Shown: positions 35,268 to 48,663, counted from the stretch's first letter. The stretch: DNA of 64,000 nt from Acanthococcus lagerstroemiae (GCA_031841125.1 CM063113.1:59947211-60011210); one strand, 5' to 3'. The notes: a model not told the origin generated them from the letters alone. Made by a program: numbers and translations.

Positions 35268-37470
35268 ATGGCCCGGTTTGATCTAGCCAGCAACAGCAAG
35301 GCCAGCAGCTGCAGCTGCGAAACCAGCCGCAGCAACCAAAGAGAGACCAAAGGCAAGAGAAGCTGGCGCTGCAGAATCGACAAAAGCAGTCCTGAAAGAA
35401 GGCGAACCCCTCATCCTCACATACTGAAGAGTGGCAACCGGTTTCCAGGAAGAAGAAGACCTCTGTCCCCACAATGCCGGAAGGGAAAGGCAACGGCAAA
35501 AAGGAACAGCTGGTGCGGAGTCTGAAGAGGAAGGCACTCATTCGAACCGCCGCAGAGGGGCCTAGCTACGCCGAGGCATTACGGCTAGCTAAGGAGAATG
35601 TGGACTTGGGCAGTGCTGGACACAGAGAGTACCAAAATGAGATACGCCACATCAGGGGGGCTTTTATAGAGGTTTTACCAGGAAGGCCGACCCCCTGGCC
35701 AATAGACTCAAGGCTGAGCTCCCAGAACGGGTCAATGTCATGCGTCCCTGTAAAAGAAAGCGGATGCGCTGGTTCTGGGGATAGAGGAGTCCTGTATGGC
35801 CGAAGAGGTGCAGGCGGCCTTGGCAAAAACCGGGGATGTCGCCTGGACGAGGTGTCAGTCGGTACACTGCGCAAGCAGAGAAACGGCATGTACAGTGTCC
35901 GCTAGTGGCGAGTGTCCGACTGGCAAAGGTCGGGAAGGTACAAATAGAGTGGACAGTGTGTCAAGTGAAAGGGCTGGAGAAGAGGCCCCTCCAGTGCTAC
36001 AAATGCCTGGAATTTGGACACACACAGTTCACCTGTACCAGCACTGTGTCCCGTAAAGACGCCTGCTACCAGTGCGGAAGAAGTGGGCACAGAGCCGCAG
36101 AATGCATCACCTACGCGGGCTGAGGTCAGAAAAGCGACCACCGCAAGGGAGGGCCAGGATGCCCGGCCGTGAAGAGGCAGCAGAAGAAGTGACGAGATGC
36201 CTGCAAGCTAACCTCAACCGCTGCCGCCTGGCGCAGGACCTTCTCACGTAGGTAGTAGCAGCCCGGCAGATGGATGTGGCTCTGGGGTCCGAACCACATG
36301 ACGAGCCGAAAGCTGAAGCCTAGATTGTTGATCACTCCGGTCTAGCAGCGCTGGGAACATTCCCGCGACCCGCTAACTCAGTTGTTGTCGACTGGAGAAA
36401 GATGATGGATGGGTAACAGCGCGCATTAATAGAGCGCACATGTGCAGCTGCTCCTCCTCACTCACAAGACCGACTGGCGAGTTTCTGACATTTTTGGATA
36501 GACTTGACCGAAGTGTAAAGGGAAGGAAGGGTAACATCGTGATGGCAGGCGACTTCAACGTAAAAGCCCTGCAGTGGGGGTCCAGAAGAACCGACTGACG
36601 CGGGGACGCTATGATCAACTGGATCGCCGGGCTTGATCTGTTTGTTACCAACCGAGGGACGACCCGGACCTGTGTTCGAGGAAATGGCGGGTCCGTCACA
36701 GATGTCACCCTTGGTAAGGGAGTGGTCGTGGGGCACACTGAGAACTGACAGGATGACCTAGAGACTGACTCAGCGTCCGACCACCGGTACATCGAGTTCC
36801 AGATCGAGGCATTGAGAGGCGAGCCGACACAACAACCCGTGTGCATATCCAAGAGATGAAATACGAGGAAGTTAGACTGTGGTCGGTTGAGACCACAATA
36901 ATGGCTACAGAAGATAGCGGTCTGGTCGAAAATCCGAGTGCCTCACAGACAGCTACATGGATCGACGAATGGACAAAGATAGCGTGCAGTGCAGCAATGC
37001 CAAAAGTAAAGGCAAATCAAGCCCGCCGGAGTACGTACTGTTGCAATGAAGAAATACAGCGACTCCACCGTGAGTGTTCTACCAGGCGTCGGTGGATTAC
37101 CAGAAGACAGCGAGCCACCCAAGCTGACGATGCTGAGAAGGCGAATGCCGAGTGGATGGCTGCCAAGGAAGCACTGCGCTCAGCTGTCAAGGAAGCAAAG
37201 GCAGACAAGTGGGCCGAGCTCCTCAAGACGGTGAACGATGATCCATGGGGCCGCTCATATAAGGTGGTCCTACAGCGAATCCCGTCCCCCTCCACGATGA
37301 CCAGGCTACCACCCGCGACGTTAGGGAAAATCATTACCATCCTTTTCCCTACCACCAAGGTGGGAGCTCACCAGGTGAGACTGGGATCCGTGGCTGGAAG
37401 CCGCAGCCTACGAGCTGCGTGTCCGAGAAGAATACCGAAAGGTGATATCAGGACGCGGAGGCAGTAAGGG
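35268..37470 (+). pseudogene. R1-type non-LTR retrotransposon fragment (ORF1 and endonuclease; RT missing)
   Basis: ORF1 remains include GPSYAEALRLAKENV and two CCHC zinc knuckles: CYKCLEFGHTQFTC and CYQCGRSGHRAAEC (about 35998-36110), the gag-like pattern of the R1/I group. ORF2 endonuclease pieces follow: FLDRLDRSVKG, then VMAGDFNVKALQWGSRRTD (about 36535-36597), SVTDVTL and SDHRYIEFQIEAL, then a coiled Lys/Glu/Ala-rich linker (36990-37240) typical of the region before the reverse transcriptase. Many frameshifts and stops break both ORFs. The reverse transcriptase is absent, so this copy is truncated on the 3' side. Confidence 0.88.
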
Positions 37471-37521
37471 CGAGGACGGACATGACAAGGATAGTGAAAC
37501 CGCAAGAAAAAGGGGGAAGGG

Positions 37522-37524
<3 letters not shown>

Positions 37525-37564
<40 letters not shown>
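37525..37564. repeat. (GA)n microsatellite
   Basis: About 20 uninterrupted GA units directly after the truncated end of the R1-type fragment. Confidence 0.95.
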
Positions 37565-37566
<2 letters not shown>

Positions 37567-38698
37567 ACGAACGGACTGATTTTTCTGAGTTGTAGAAGAA
37601 GGTTACAAATAATAATCATTAACAGTTAATTTTTGAAACTGCCAATTTTTCTTCCTTTCAAATTATTTATAACAATTTATTCATTCTTCTACTCGACATT
37701 TTTTCACATGTTCCCGTCTTTTCTATTCCATTTTTGATTCAAAATTTTAGAAAATCAAGTCATAAAATAATCCAAATTTCAGCTTTTGATGATAAAAAAA
37801 CAATGATTTCAAGTGAAAAAACAATGCTTTTCCATAACTTCCACGACCTCTTTCGAAAGAGCATGACTTCCAAGAGAGCGGCAAAATTTTGAATTTTTAG
37901 ACAAAAAAAAGGAAAAAAGGAATGAGAAAAGTATAAAAATAGAGAAGGAATAAAATAAAAGAAGTAACTACGCCGCTTGAAAGGTTTCTGTCATCTACAG
38001 GGTGACCGAAAAGTCCGTTCTTATTGGAAAATGCTTCGCAAAATTTCCTAGTCAACTTATCGAGAAAATTTCTACGGCAGCGGCATTCTTGGTCCATTAC
38101 TATTGAAACAATAGTAATCCTCCGAATTATTAAAACGTACAAAACTTTTATTAACGTGATAACTGAGAACTGATCCCACGAAAACGCACTGTGCAAATCT
38201 ATAATTCTAATTTTTGTTTCATAATTTATTTCAGTCACTTTTCCATTTTATTTTCTCCGTAGTTCGTTACACACAAAATTTCGCCATGATGCATGCGTAC
38301 TCTTTATTCAGCTTTATATTATCAATCAATATAAGTAAATTTAAACTAAGGATTATTTTCTTGACAACGAAGTGAATTTAAGTCCGCAATTTGGTCTGAA
38401 GGGTATTAGCACTTTAGCAGCCTAGTTCACAGTCACATGCACTCATGGTTCCATGTGTTCCTACTAAGTATTTCTAATCAAATGGGGCGGCCGATTTTCT
38501 ATTGCCTAGAGCAGCTTCTTTCCTAATACGCCTCTGAATTCGAGTCTATTTGAGTAAGTACAGCTATTATGTAGATAACTATACTTAAGTTCCTAGCTTT
38601 CTACTAAAAACGAATGATTCACTATAGACTTTTAATATACTCTGCATAACTGAAGTGCCACAAATATTCTCTATCGACTACTTAAGTTACTGCTAGAA

Positions 38699-38994
38699 GT
38701 CAGTAGTTCACTATATGTGAGCTGACAGGAAGAACGGGACCTTAGCGCAAAAAAAAATAAAAATTGTGATAACAACTGTTTTTGACTAATTTTTGGCCGC
38801 TGTTTCGCCTGGTGTTGTCGAAAAAATTCTAAAAAATTTTCCCAAACGGCTGTAAGTCTTCAAAGTTCAGTGTCTCCGTAACGTGAAAACGTTATCAATT
38901 TCGTTTATCCGCTCTCCTGTAAAATTTACATTTTTGCCATCAGGTCCCTTGCTTCCTGTCAGCTCACATATTAGCATTCAGTAGTGAACTACTG
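38699..38994. mobile_element. Miniature inverted-repeat element, Tc1/mariner-like TA ends possible
   Basis: TATGTGAGCTGACAGGAAG at 38714-38732 has its complement at 38952-38970, followed inward by GGGACCT on both sides. Inner ends are bounded by TA (38714-38715 and 38969-38970). A second, outer pair (CAGTAGTTCACTA / TAGTGAACTACTG) lies just beyond, so a larger foldback unit is also possible. Confidence 0.68.
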
Positions 38995-40249
38995 GAGACC
39001 TCTTGCCACTTTTTCGTATCTACCTCCGAAAATGCAGTAAGAGGAAGAGTTTCAAGAAACGCTATTTAACCCTTTCGAACGGAAACCGCAGAATTTCCAA
39101 CATTTTTTCAGTGCAACCGATTTTTACGAACGGTACGCATGATTACTATCCCTCGAATCGTTCTCGTATCACTACTTATTCATCACTGGAAACTTTTTCG
39201 TCCCCGCTAACCTCACCTCTCACATATCATACAAGCAAAGTTACATTTCTTTTCGTGTTTTTCTGATTTTAAAAAGCATTCTGACAGTTAAATTTTTGGG
39301 AACTTGCATGAGGACAATTAATGAAATCTACAAACCTACTCTGGAGGTTTGAAAATCACTGAATTTGTTTTCGATACTGATAAGCCTAAACTTGTGGCAT
39401 TAGTAAGAGGGGGGAGACAGACTGTTGAAAAATACGATATGAACATCAAACAGTATATTTCTAAGGTCACTGAATTCATTCTTGGTATCAATTTGACCTT
39501 GAGTTGAAAATTGCAACACCGGAGGAGGGGTAGACAAAATTTTCAAAAAATACAATATGCATATTAAATAATGCGTTCAAGGTTGCTGAGTTCATTTTCG
39601 ATATAAGGTTGACCTTAAGTTGAAAATTGTGACCCCAGAGGAGGAACAGGAGAACATTCCTGAGAAATGTATTATTCATATGAAACGTAGGATTGAAGAA
39701 AATTTACGTTTTTTCCCATTAGGCCTGTGTTAATGGAAGGCAATAAACAGCGTTATTTTGAACCCCATCTCCTTTACGGCATTTTTGGAGTAGGTACGGA
39801 AAAACTGCGAGAAGTCTCACGTGTGAAGAATACACAGAACTTCATAGACCTCTCTAGGTTAGTATAGGCATATGGCATACCCTCTCTCTTCCCCCGAGCC
39901 GAAAGAATACAGTAAGGCGATACCGGTAAGGGGACTTCGGGGCCTGATAGTTTAAAGGGAAAAAACTGCTAGTTATAGGCTTAACTTCGATTTCAACCCC
40001 CTTTACTTCAACAGTTGTGGACCCAGGGGATCTGACGGGTGGATACAATCATAAAATTGATCCTCGCGTTCTTCAGCACCAACGTATCAAATTTCCCGCC
40101 CTGTGACCGAATGAATGATTCTTATAGAATCCGGCATTGAAGCCTCGTACTGGAGAAGTAGCCGCAGTAGTTACTAGTAGGAACTATTTGCCAACAGTTT
40201 TCAATAATAATTTTAGTAGTTTCGCGGTAGTTTATTTTTCTTTTTCAGC

Positions 40250-41660
40250 TACTAATCTTATGGCTTCATGGCGTGGCCATTCTGTCAGACTCGAATAAAA
40301 CTCTTTCAACATTCTGTTGCGAAAAACGATGCCGCGGAAGTACAAAATCATAATGTCACGCGTACCACGCGGCGTACACAGCCTCTCGCGTCGTCGGTAC
40401 TTTCGCAAGTTTCTGGCGCATACGTCTATTCTATCACAACAGACAACCGCAGCAACACACGTGCCAGCCAAGTTGCCTACCTCCTGCCAGCCTTTGTCGC
40501 TACAGGCTTATACGCGTTCAATAAACAATATTGTATAGCACAGTAAACGCGTTTTAATATCGTCAGCTTTGTCGAAAATTTTCATCGCGTGCCTTCAAGT
40601 AGCTGTACGTAAGGAAAACGTTTTTCCGGCGTATGCGAGACGAGGGCTTTTCGTGTATTCGTGGTCCACACACCCGCCAGATGTCACACCAACGTCGCAG
40701 AAATGACGAAAAAAAAAAAACACACGGACGAACGTCCTCTCAATCAATGTCAAATATAACTTATACCAATACTAGCCTCCACCACAAGCTTCCCCACGAC
40801 AAGGCCAATCATCGAGTTTTTCTGCGTCAAAATACAACCAAGAAATGAACTGTCCGATCGCCTTACACCCTGCACTGTGTGAAAGCTAATGCAATATGTA
40901 TAGACACGTTTTCGGCAATAAACTCGCACCACTACTCGGTTCTCGGCCTTTCCGACCGAATTCTTGCTGGAGAGCGCCTCCGCACCAACGAATACCACCT
41001 TTGGGACATGAGCAGGCAACGTCCTCTCTGCTTCCTCGTAAACGCGGTCGCATTATCGGTAACTTTAACTTAATTTATGTTCCTGTCCCAGGCCCGCGCT
41101 ATAATGCCCTTTCTAATTAATGGAAACGACGCCGCGTATCCCGGCGAAGATCGGGCGAAAAATGCGTGTAAAAAAATGTAACATAACGTTCCGAGGGAAA
41201 GTATGTAAGACTGGGTCGCGAAAAAATTTCTTTTTTCATTATGAATGCGTTTAAAATGCTAAATGAAATATCACCTGTTCCCCCTACGAAAATCCTCCCG
41301 CGCCCTTACTCCGCCGTGTATTGCTTCAGACAACAGACATTAAGCCTTCCGTCGGAGGAGTAATTAATGGTGTGCTTCTGGAAACAATATCAGCCCTACC
41401 CTTCCGTCATTTAAAAGAACTGACAATTTATCATCTATTATGATAATAGCCATTTTCCCAGGGCCAGTAGAAAAAAGTGTACCGGGGTATTCGTTTTAAT
41501 GGACCCTGTTAAAACGCCATCTACGGTGTTAATATGTCGGCAATTACGTGAAGGGGCTTCTTCTTCTCCCTATTTATAACTAGGTCAGCGGAAATTAATC
41601 GCTAATATTCAATCTCGCCACGGGATTTCGGCCAATTTTTCAGATAATTATGGACCGCCG
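40250..41660. promoter_or_regulatory. CpG-rich, repeat-poor intronic block, candidate regulatory element cluster
   Basis: Dense CG dinucleotides and no transposon signature contrast with both flanks. The part from 41270 has TAATTAATGG, AATTAATCGC and TTAATATG homeodomain-type cores. Several open frames cross it, on both strands and without matching splice sites, which is expected of CpG-rich DNA and is not evidence for a gene. Confidence 0.3.
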
Positions 41661-42684
41661 TTGCTGCCTCGCCACGCTCAATGAGCTTTTGTATCCTAGA
41701 AGGTTCTACAGTTCTGAGCAAGTGCTATACAATCACTCGTGCCATAATATACCATGAAATCGGGTCCGAAGATACTGGGATGCCGACATTACTCCGAGGT
41801 TCTGACTGTGGACGGTCTGGTTTGCCGTCTAGCTGGTTAACTTCTCAGAGACCTCTAACTGAACAAAGTTGTTGAAATTAACTTGAAAAAATGAAACAAT
41901 AAAGAAAATGTAAGAGAAAAGAATTAATTAATTTTACGGCACCCCATGATAGTGAAATTTCAAACTCTGCTAGAGTACACTGACATGTTCTTTGTTATTC
42001 GGCCACTCCACGAGTCGCGTACTAAGCTTCTCTCCGTGAAATTTCTTTCTACAGTAAGGTCGTTGAAGATCACTGACAGAAAGTGGACTAGTCACGAACC
42101 AGCTCAACCCCTTCCCATTCTTTAACAAAAGGTGTAATCGTGTCACCACCCCATTATTCAATAAACGTACAGTTATCGTTTTTTAGAACAATTACAGAAG
42201 ATTCATTTCAGGATCAAATGCAAGGTGTCCCAACATTTGTGGGTAAGCCGAAAAGACGTTATAGTACCGACTTGGAGAAACGAAAAATAAGTATTCTCGA
42301 AACTAAAAGAATTACAAATGTCTGGAATTTAAAAAAAAAAAAAAATCAATCTAGTTTCCAGTATAAATTTAATAGCAAATTTTTATTTGACTTCATCTCA
42401 CAAAAATGGTCATTCCAACTTGTATAAATTCAAAAAATAGAAGTGGCTTTCAAACTTTTCTTAACTGAACATCGATACTTATAGTAATTATACCTAGGTA
42501 TCAACTTAGCAAACTCAACAGATTTCAGGTTTCTCCCGAGTGGGAAAATTTGGACCTTGTATCCCCCTCTGTGCATAAATGGTCCCGCGAGACCACTGGC
42601 TACAGTGTTTTTGTACTATGGCAAGGCACAGCAGAAAACCAGCAAACATACCTGCTTGCCAGTTATGAATATACTAGTACATTA

Positions 42685-42792
42685 CACAACAAGAGCCAAA
42701 AGTGAGTCTACATCACCCGGGAATTGCTCACTCGCTACGCTCGTTTGCAAACTTTCCCTCGCCATGTAAACTCACTTTTGGCTCTTGTTGTG
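42685..42792. repeat. Foldback inverted repeat, 108 bp
   Basis: CACAACAAGAGCCAAAAGTG at the left is the exact complement of the right end, and pairing continues with one mismatch (AGTCTACAT against ATGTAAACT). The loop of about 50 bases has GCTCACTCGCTACGCTCG, itself partly palindromic. Confidence 0.78.
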
Positions 42793-43113
42793 GAAGATAT
42801 TTTTTATACTACTTGATCAGAAGCGGCAGTGTTTTTTGCTGACATGGTCTGTATTTTTTTTTCTAATATATTTATTTATTTAAATTACAGACAGGTGATT
42901 TTTGTTTAAGTAATTAATTCAAAAATTTAATTGGCTCAGTTAATTACTGCAGAGTACAGTATCACAGTCTTGTCTTCAGTTTGTTCACGTGCAAAAACAG
43001 CATACACAGGTAGTGGCTAGCAAAAACGTAACGACGGTTAACAACAAACGGTAACACAGCTGTACTACGTCGTGAATATTTAAATGCGTTCTTAAGTCGC
43101 TATTTCGTAATTC

Positions 43114-43440
43114 GCTCCGTGGCCGAGTGGTTAGAGACGATCCCTGCATTTCAGTCGAATGTTTCAATGGACGCGGGTTCGATTCCCCGATACGAAATTA
43201 CTGGCCAGCAATTTTTCATGTAAAAACGCTTTACATTGAGGGACGTTTACTTTACACGCAGGTTTCGTTAGCCCTCGATGCATGAATGATAGCTCCCAGG
43301 CCCTCTTTTTCTCTCTACCAGGCTGCAAGTACGAATTTCACCATTATGACTTAGATGTAAAATCTACCCCGGGGTCCATAAACTCGCCATCACGAGCAGA
43401 AAGTCGGTAATTATGTGTTCTGTTGTTCGTAAGTATTAAT
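43114..43440 (+). repeat. tRNA-derived SINE-like repeat
   Basis: The head has RNA polymerase III promoter boxes: A box TGGCCGAGTGG (43120-43130) and B box GGTTCGATTCC (43176-43186). The two ends do not pair as an acceptor stem and a tRNA-unrelated body follows, so it is not a working tRNA. The body end near 43440 is an estimate. Confidence 0.5.
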
Positions 43441-46394
43441 ACAATTTTGTTACTTATACCACTTGTACTTATTTAATGAGCCAAGACGGAATTAGAGAGC
43501 ACGCGCTGCCAGGAGAAGAACCTGCGAGCTCTTTCTAGTTTTCTGTAGGGGAAGGTGTGAGAGGGGTCAGAATTTTGCACACCACACTATATTGCATATG
43601 ACATGAGCAGTGGCGTCGAAAGGTGTCTTCTAAAGGGACACAAAACTTGAAAATTTGAGTCGACAAGCAAAAAATTATTTAAAATAGTCTTGATCGAAAT
43701 TAAGGTAACAAGCAAAATATCTAGTCAGTCTTACCTCTGAAATCTCTTGAGGCACCTTTCCATTAACTTGCTGAATGGTTTTTTGTTTTTGTTTTTGTTT
43801 TTTGGAGGTGGTGTGGAGAATAAATTACACTATATATCACCAACTTTTTCTCGATGGGCGGGTGGGGTGGGGGTACTAGGTATTCCTATATGTCCACTCT
43901 AATACCACGGGACGTAAGGGCACAGTCTATCAGACCGTGTTCCAGTCAGAGACGGATTCACACACTTTTCTCTTCTAGTTCAACGGAGGAGGGGATGTAC
44001 CTTCCCTCAGTGTTGTGCTAACTTCCTCTTCTTTTAATACGTAATTCATAATAAACTGCGTAAAAAAGCCGCACCCTTGCGTGTGTTTCAGGTTTGCGCT
44101 GTACAACTGCCTTATCTGCTTCGTATGATAAATGTATACCTAGTACTGCTTTCAGTATTAGGTACAGATTGATGTCTTTCGACGTAGACATGTGAAATTC
44201 GTGACGATAGAATTGAATTTTATGTCCACGCCGATGGACAAAACCATCATTCTTCCTTTTATACGCGGAGAAGAACAACAAAAAGATATCATGAAAAAAA
44301 CTTGTAGAACATACTCTACTGGTATTTTCTTGATTCAGTAACTCCGAAACCTACTGTGTATCCATCCGTCTGGCTGCCTCTTTGTTTTTTTATAATTTTT
44401 CTCGGTCTTATTATCAATACACGTATATGCATGACATCTCACGGTTTCCCTAAATATTAAATAGGCTACTCTTGAAAACACATGTTAATATGTTGGTCTG
44501 CCCTCGGTTTTGAAGGAGCTGAAATTTTGTCCCAGAGAACCCTTTTCAATCGATTTATTACCTCTTAATATTGAAAATAGAATTGTGGAATTTTCTGATA
44601 GTAACAGAAAGCAGTTACGACAACTACCAAAAAATCGGCCTACCAGAGGCATCGGTTCAAAAAATATGTTCGCAAAATCGAACTGAACGGAGAAAATTCG
44701 ATGTTCAGGTGAAATGAATGAATAAAAATAAATAAATATTATCTTGTAACATTGTTATGTGAAGGGTATACATATAAAGAGGGTAAAGGAAAATCCCATT
44801 CAAGGGTTTGAATTATACGGTTTCTCGAAAAATCGAGACTGATGGTTATCCTCGTCCTCACCGCTCCAACCGTTTCTCTCTCTCCCCTCCGCCATGAAAT
44901 CAGAACTTTCTCAGTTTTAGGTGGCAGATTATACTCTCATGCCACACAGATGTCAAAATGGCTCTTAGTTTACTGCAACTTATCCACGTCGGATGAAGAA
45001 ATCGGCTTTCGCAACTTCCGCACGACTCTGAGTAGTACGTGCTCGAGTTTGACGTAATTTTGATTTTCATTTTCAATGATAGTCGTTCAGGTTATTTTTC
45101 AAGCTCTTCGTATATAGGCGCACATACATACTCGGGTATATACAGCATCGACTAAATTACGACAAACACTTTTACATTTTATCAAAGCCGGGACGAACAA
45201 CGGATTCGAGCTTGCCTTTCTCGATTCCCAGGGCTATTACCCTGATGGCTTTAACCTTCGAATTTTTCGTCTGCTCTCGATGGCGCAACGTGAAAATGAA
45301 TTTCATTTTTCAAACATAGCGGTCGGTGGCAAACGAAGACCTATTATACACGTCAAAATGATCGGAGAGAAAAACGCTGATACGGGAGTAAATTAACGAT
45401 GAAAAATTCGCAGCTTTCCCTTTTTCCAGTTTAACGTATTTATTTTCCACTACAGCGATGACGCTCTCTTCTATCGGCGAGCAGAATTAGCACATGGCAG
45501 ATTTCGCTATATTTAATCCTTTTTTATGATTCGCGAAACAAGCGTTTGCCGAATCTAAAATGCTAATATTTTCGAATCAAACGAATTCGTTATTTTCATT
45601 ATACGTTTCGTCTTCCGCCCTCCCATCTCTATTCACAATTTTGACTCTACTTCCCTCGACCATATTGAGACAGATCTCTGCTTCATGTGCAGAAGCTGCT
45701 CGTGATGAGGCTGAACGTTGAACATGTTGATAAGTTATGGCTGGTTTAAGACAACTCCATCCTCGGAGACACAATTCATGAGGTCGAATTGAACAAACTA
45801 TTTAAATTACACCAGGGATTTTTGCCTATGAGCTGTTTGGCGCAGCTTAGCCCCTTTGTCGATACTTCCACCCTGGTGTTTTGAACCTTTCTTTTTCTCC
45901 TTATTTATGTCTGTCTTCCTGCCCATCGATACACCCAATATCGCCCATCTGCTTTTTTGTTTGTAGGTTTGTCTATGTATCTGATAAGGCAGGATGCTGA
46001 CTGGTTTTCTATCTGTCTGAATCCAAAAATAACTGATCTCCCTCAATAAAGTATTGACACTCACTTTCACGCGTTCTTAGGGACAGGAACATACTGGCTA
46101 AAAAACTCTACTGCCCATTAACCTGAACACTTTCAATAAATGAGATTTCACCGTTCTTAAACAGCATTCCTCTGGATTGCCAGCCACACATGCAGCGGCC
46201 CAGTCAAGATACAGTCGCCACTAGACCTGTTTAGTCACAATTTATCTCTGCTCAATGGAGATTGTTGATGAAAATGATACTCAATGTTCTCGATTATACA
46301 GCAGTTTTCGTTTTACCAAATGGGTGCAACATACTTTCCCAACTTCAGGCAACTTCGTAATTCCAAAATAAAACGGAAATTTTACTGTACTCAC

Positions 46395-46503
46395 CTGACT
46401 GCATAGAGTGTTGTCTTCTGCGTGCTGCCTCTCTCCACTCTCTTCTTCTAGTTTTATAACTACGACGAGCTTCGTTCAGCTTCTGTTTCACAGCGCTAAT
46501 ATC
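46395..46503 (-). CDS. Exon: basic helical linker (residues 614-649)
   Basis: A 109-bp exon with a TTTTTCAG/GAT acceptor and a TCAG/GTGAGT donor, entering in phase 0 and leaving in phase 1. It encodes DISAVKQKLNEARRSYKTRR followed by REWREAARRRQ, an amphipathic, strongly Arg-rich stretch likely to form one long helix or coiled coil. Basic clusters of this kind can act as nuclear localisation signals, which is inference. It stands between two very long introns (5.0 and 18.6 kb). Confidence 0.78.
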
Positions 46504-48663
46504 CTGAAAAATTTCCAGTCGTAATACTTAGAATACAGAGTTCATAAAAAGGAAACCGAAGAAAAGAACTATTATGCATGTGCTTGCGGTATGTGTTTTT
46601 CTTTTTGTTTTGGAAATACGACGTCAAAAAAGTAATAAATATGACAATACGTTGGAAGAAAAACCAGCAATAACCGAACGAATATGTCACGTTTGGTTTT
46701 TGTATTCTCGCCGACTACAATAACGCATTGTTATGTTGTCGTCACATGCTCGCGAAAGGGCGTCAAAAGGGTTTATTAAAATTGCGCAATAAACGAAAGT
46801 TGTACATGTGTACCGTGAAAAAAGTCATTTGTTATCAACCTTTTTACAACACGGCACCAACAACACGGCACCGTGTTAAGCTCTTGATTGCTGGGTGTGC
46901 GGAAAAATTAACATCGTCGTTGATGGTTCCTGGCTGGTGGCTGATGTTTAGTTATGCACGGGGTATACGATGGATACAAATTCGCTGACCCACCCGAAAC
47001 ACGTATATGTATACATTATGCATTGGCATTAGGATTTTGATCCATTCACCGACGTGATGGGCATCCGTGATAATCTATTCCGACTTTCAAAAAAGGAATG
47101 ATACTCCCCATTTCACTCCGGAACAGAGTGTGATCACTCCACACTCCGACTGAAGTAATCCCCTGACCAGAATGGGAGCGGGTAGGAGCAGAAAATACAT
47201 GTAAGATGCTTTAATTCTTTAAACTAGGAAATGAGAATACATTTGCTAGTTCGAATGTCACATTTTTCAACGAATCCGAGTATTTTCTTCATCTTTTGAA
47301 AGCAATGCTCCCAAAATTAGAGATAACATGTCCGTCATAAGTTTGCGTGCTACAATTTTAATGGCAAGGGAAGAGCGGGAGAAGAAATATTTCAGTACTT
47401 TTTCTTTAAGAAAATGTATGTTGGTCGATAGACGCAGTATTTTCCAATATACGGTGAAAATTATTCGGAAGTCCATCGACGTCTTGGCTTCTTAGTGGAT
47501 TCCGCAAATGATCAGAGTCTCACTCAATCCCGACTATTATCAATAGACATGACTCACATGGGCGTTCTTCGCAACAGTTGTAAATATTATAACAATTGAG
47601 TAAGTAGAATTATTTTATGACTCAGACGTTGAATATCTAAGTACACACACCAAAATCACCATCTAACCAGCCATCGCGAATACAAGTCAGGCCAACATGC
47701 ACGCAGTCTTATGATGAAAAACGCGAGAGTATATCACTCGGAAACTAAATTAGAATAACCATCGAGTGAGGTACGTTCCTTTTTACTTACAACAATATAA
47801 ACCAGCATAACTCAAAAACGTTGATAGACACGGCTTCCAACTATATAGTACCTACAATATGTGTTTTGTTAGCCCATATATAATTCTAAAACGCCGAACT
47901 ACTAGCTCCAATCATTTGTATTTCTCGAACCAACTTTGAACACTACGTGCAATATACAAATTAGAGAAAGAAATAGGCTTCTGTGGTTAAATTCCCTCTC
48001 TATCCGAAAATTCGTTTATGAAAAATTAGGCCACAAACGCACCAAGAAAGCTTTTGTACTTGCCGACAGTGAAAGAATAAGTTTTCTTCTACCGAAAAAG
48101 AGAACCGAAATCACAGCCAGTCGATGCTCGCATCTGAACACTGAAAGGTAAATCTAAGGGAAAAAACCGATTGAATGTTGGGCAAGTCAATTCACGGGAC
48201 TGAAAGAAGAGCCAAGAAATGGACAAAATATTCGTAACACACACAGACATGCGTTAAGATAGCACACATTTGAGTTGTCTGTTTCTTATTTCTGACAGTA
48301 TCGGTGTCTTGAGTCTTTCTTTCACTGACAGCTATCAGCCTCCATCCAGTAATCTCTTTCACACATGGGACCCGCGCTACATAGGAATAACGAAAGCTTG
48401 CTAATGATAACTGTTATCAGTTATGTAGGGACTTTGCGGCAAAGAAAGAGAGAAGAATTTTCATCCTTCCAACTACCAAAAAGAAATCACGTTTTCACCC
48501 TGAGGGAGATACTGCCAACGAAGGAATCCGTCACCCATACCTTCCTGAATAGAATGGAATGAATATAAAAAGGGATTCGGACTGCTTGTTCTTGCCGCTC
48601 CAGAGTCAAGAGACATATTTTTTTGCTTAGTGTCCATGTTGGAGTATGAGTGAACTTGGTAAA

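Larger units (their letters stand above)
27755..46394. other. Largest intron, 18640 bp
   Basis: Flanking exons join in phase 1 without loss. Inside are an RTE-type LINE 3' end, an R1-type LINE fragment, a hAT miniature element, five foldback or inverted-repeat structures (30867, 33751, 38699, 42685 plus minor ones), a tRNA-derived repeat, AAGACT arrays, (CA)n and (AG)n microsatellites and a CpG-rich unique block at 40250-41660. I see no host exon. The intervals 27760-29380, 34100-34900, 37600-38690, 39000-40200 and 43450-46390 hold nothing I can name. Confidence 0.65.

Noticed and set aside
37995..38030. Possible mariner-type terminus (CAGGGTGACCGAAAAGTCCG)
   Set aside because: No matching inverted end or target duplication was found nearby.
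40268..40848. Overlapping plus-strand frames
   Set aside because: No family, no splice context, and several frames are open at once, as expected in CpG-rich DNA.
43114..43196. tRNA gene
   Set aside because: Polymerase III boxes are present but the ends do not pair as an acceptor stem; called a SINE-like repeat instead.
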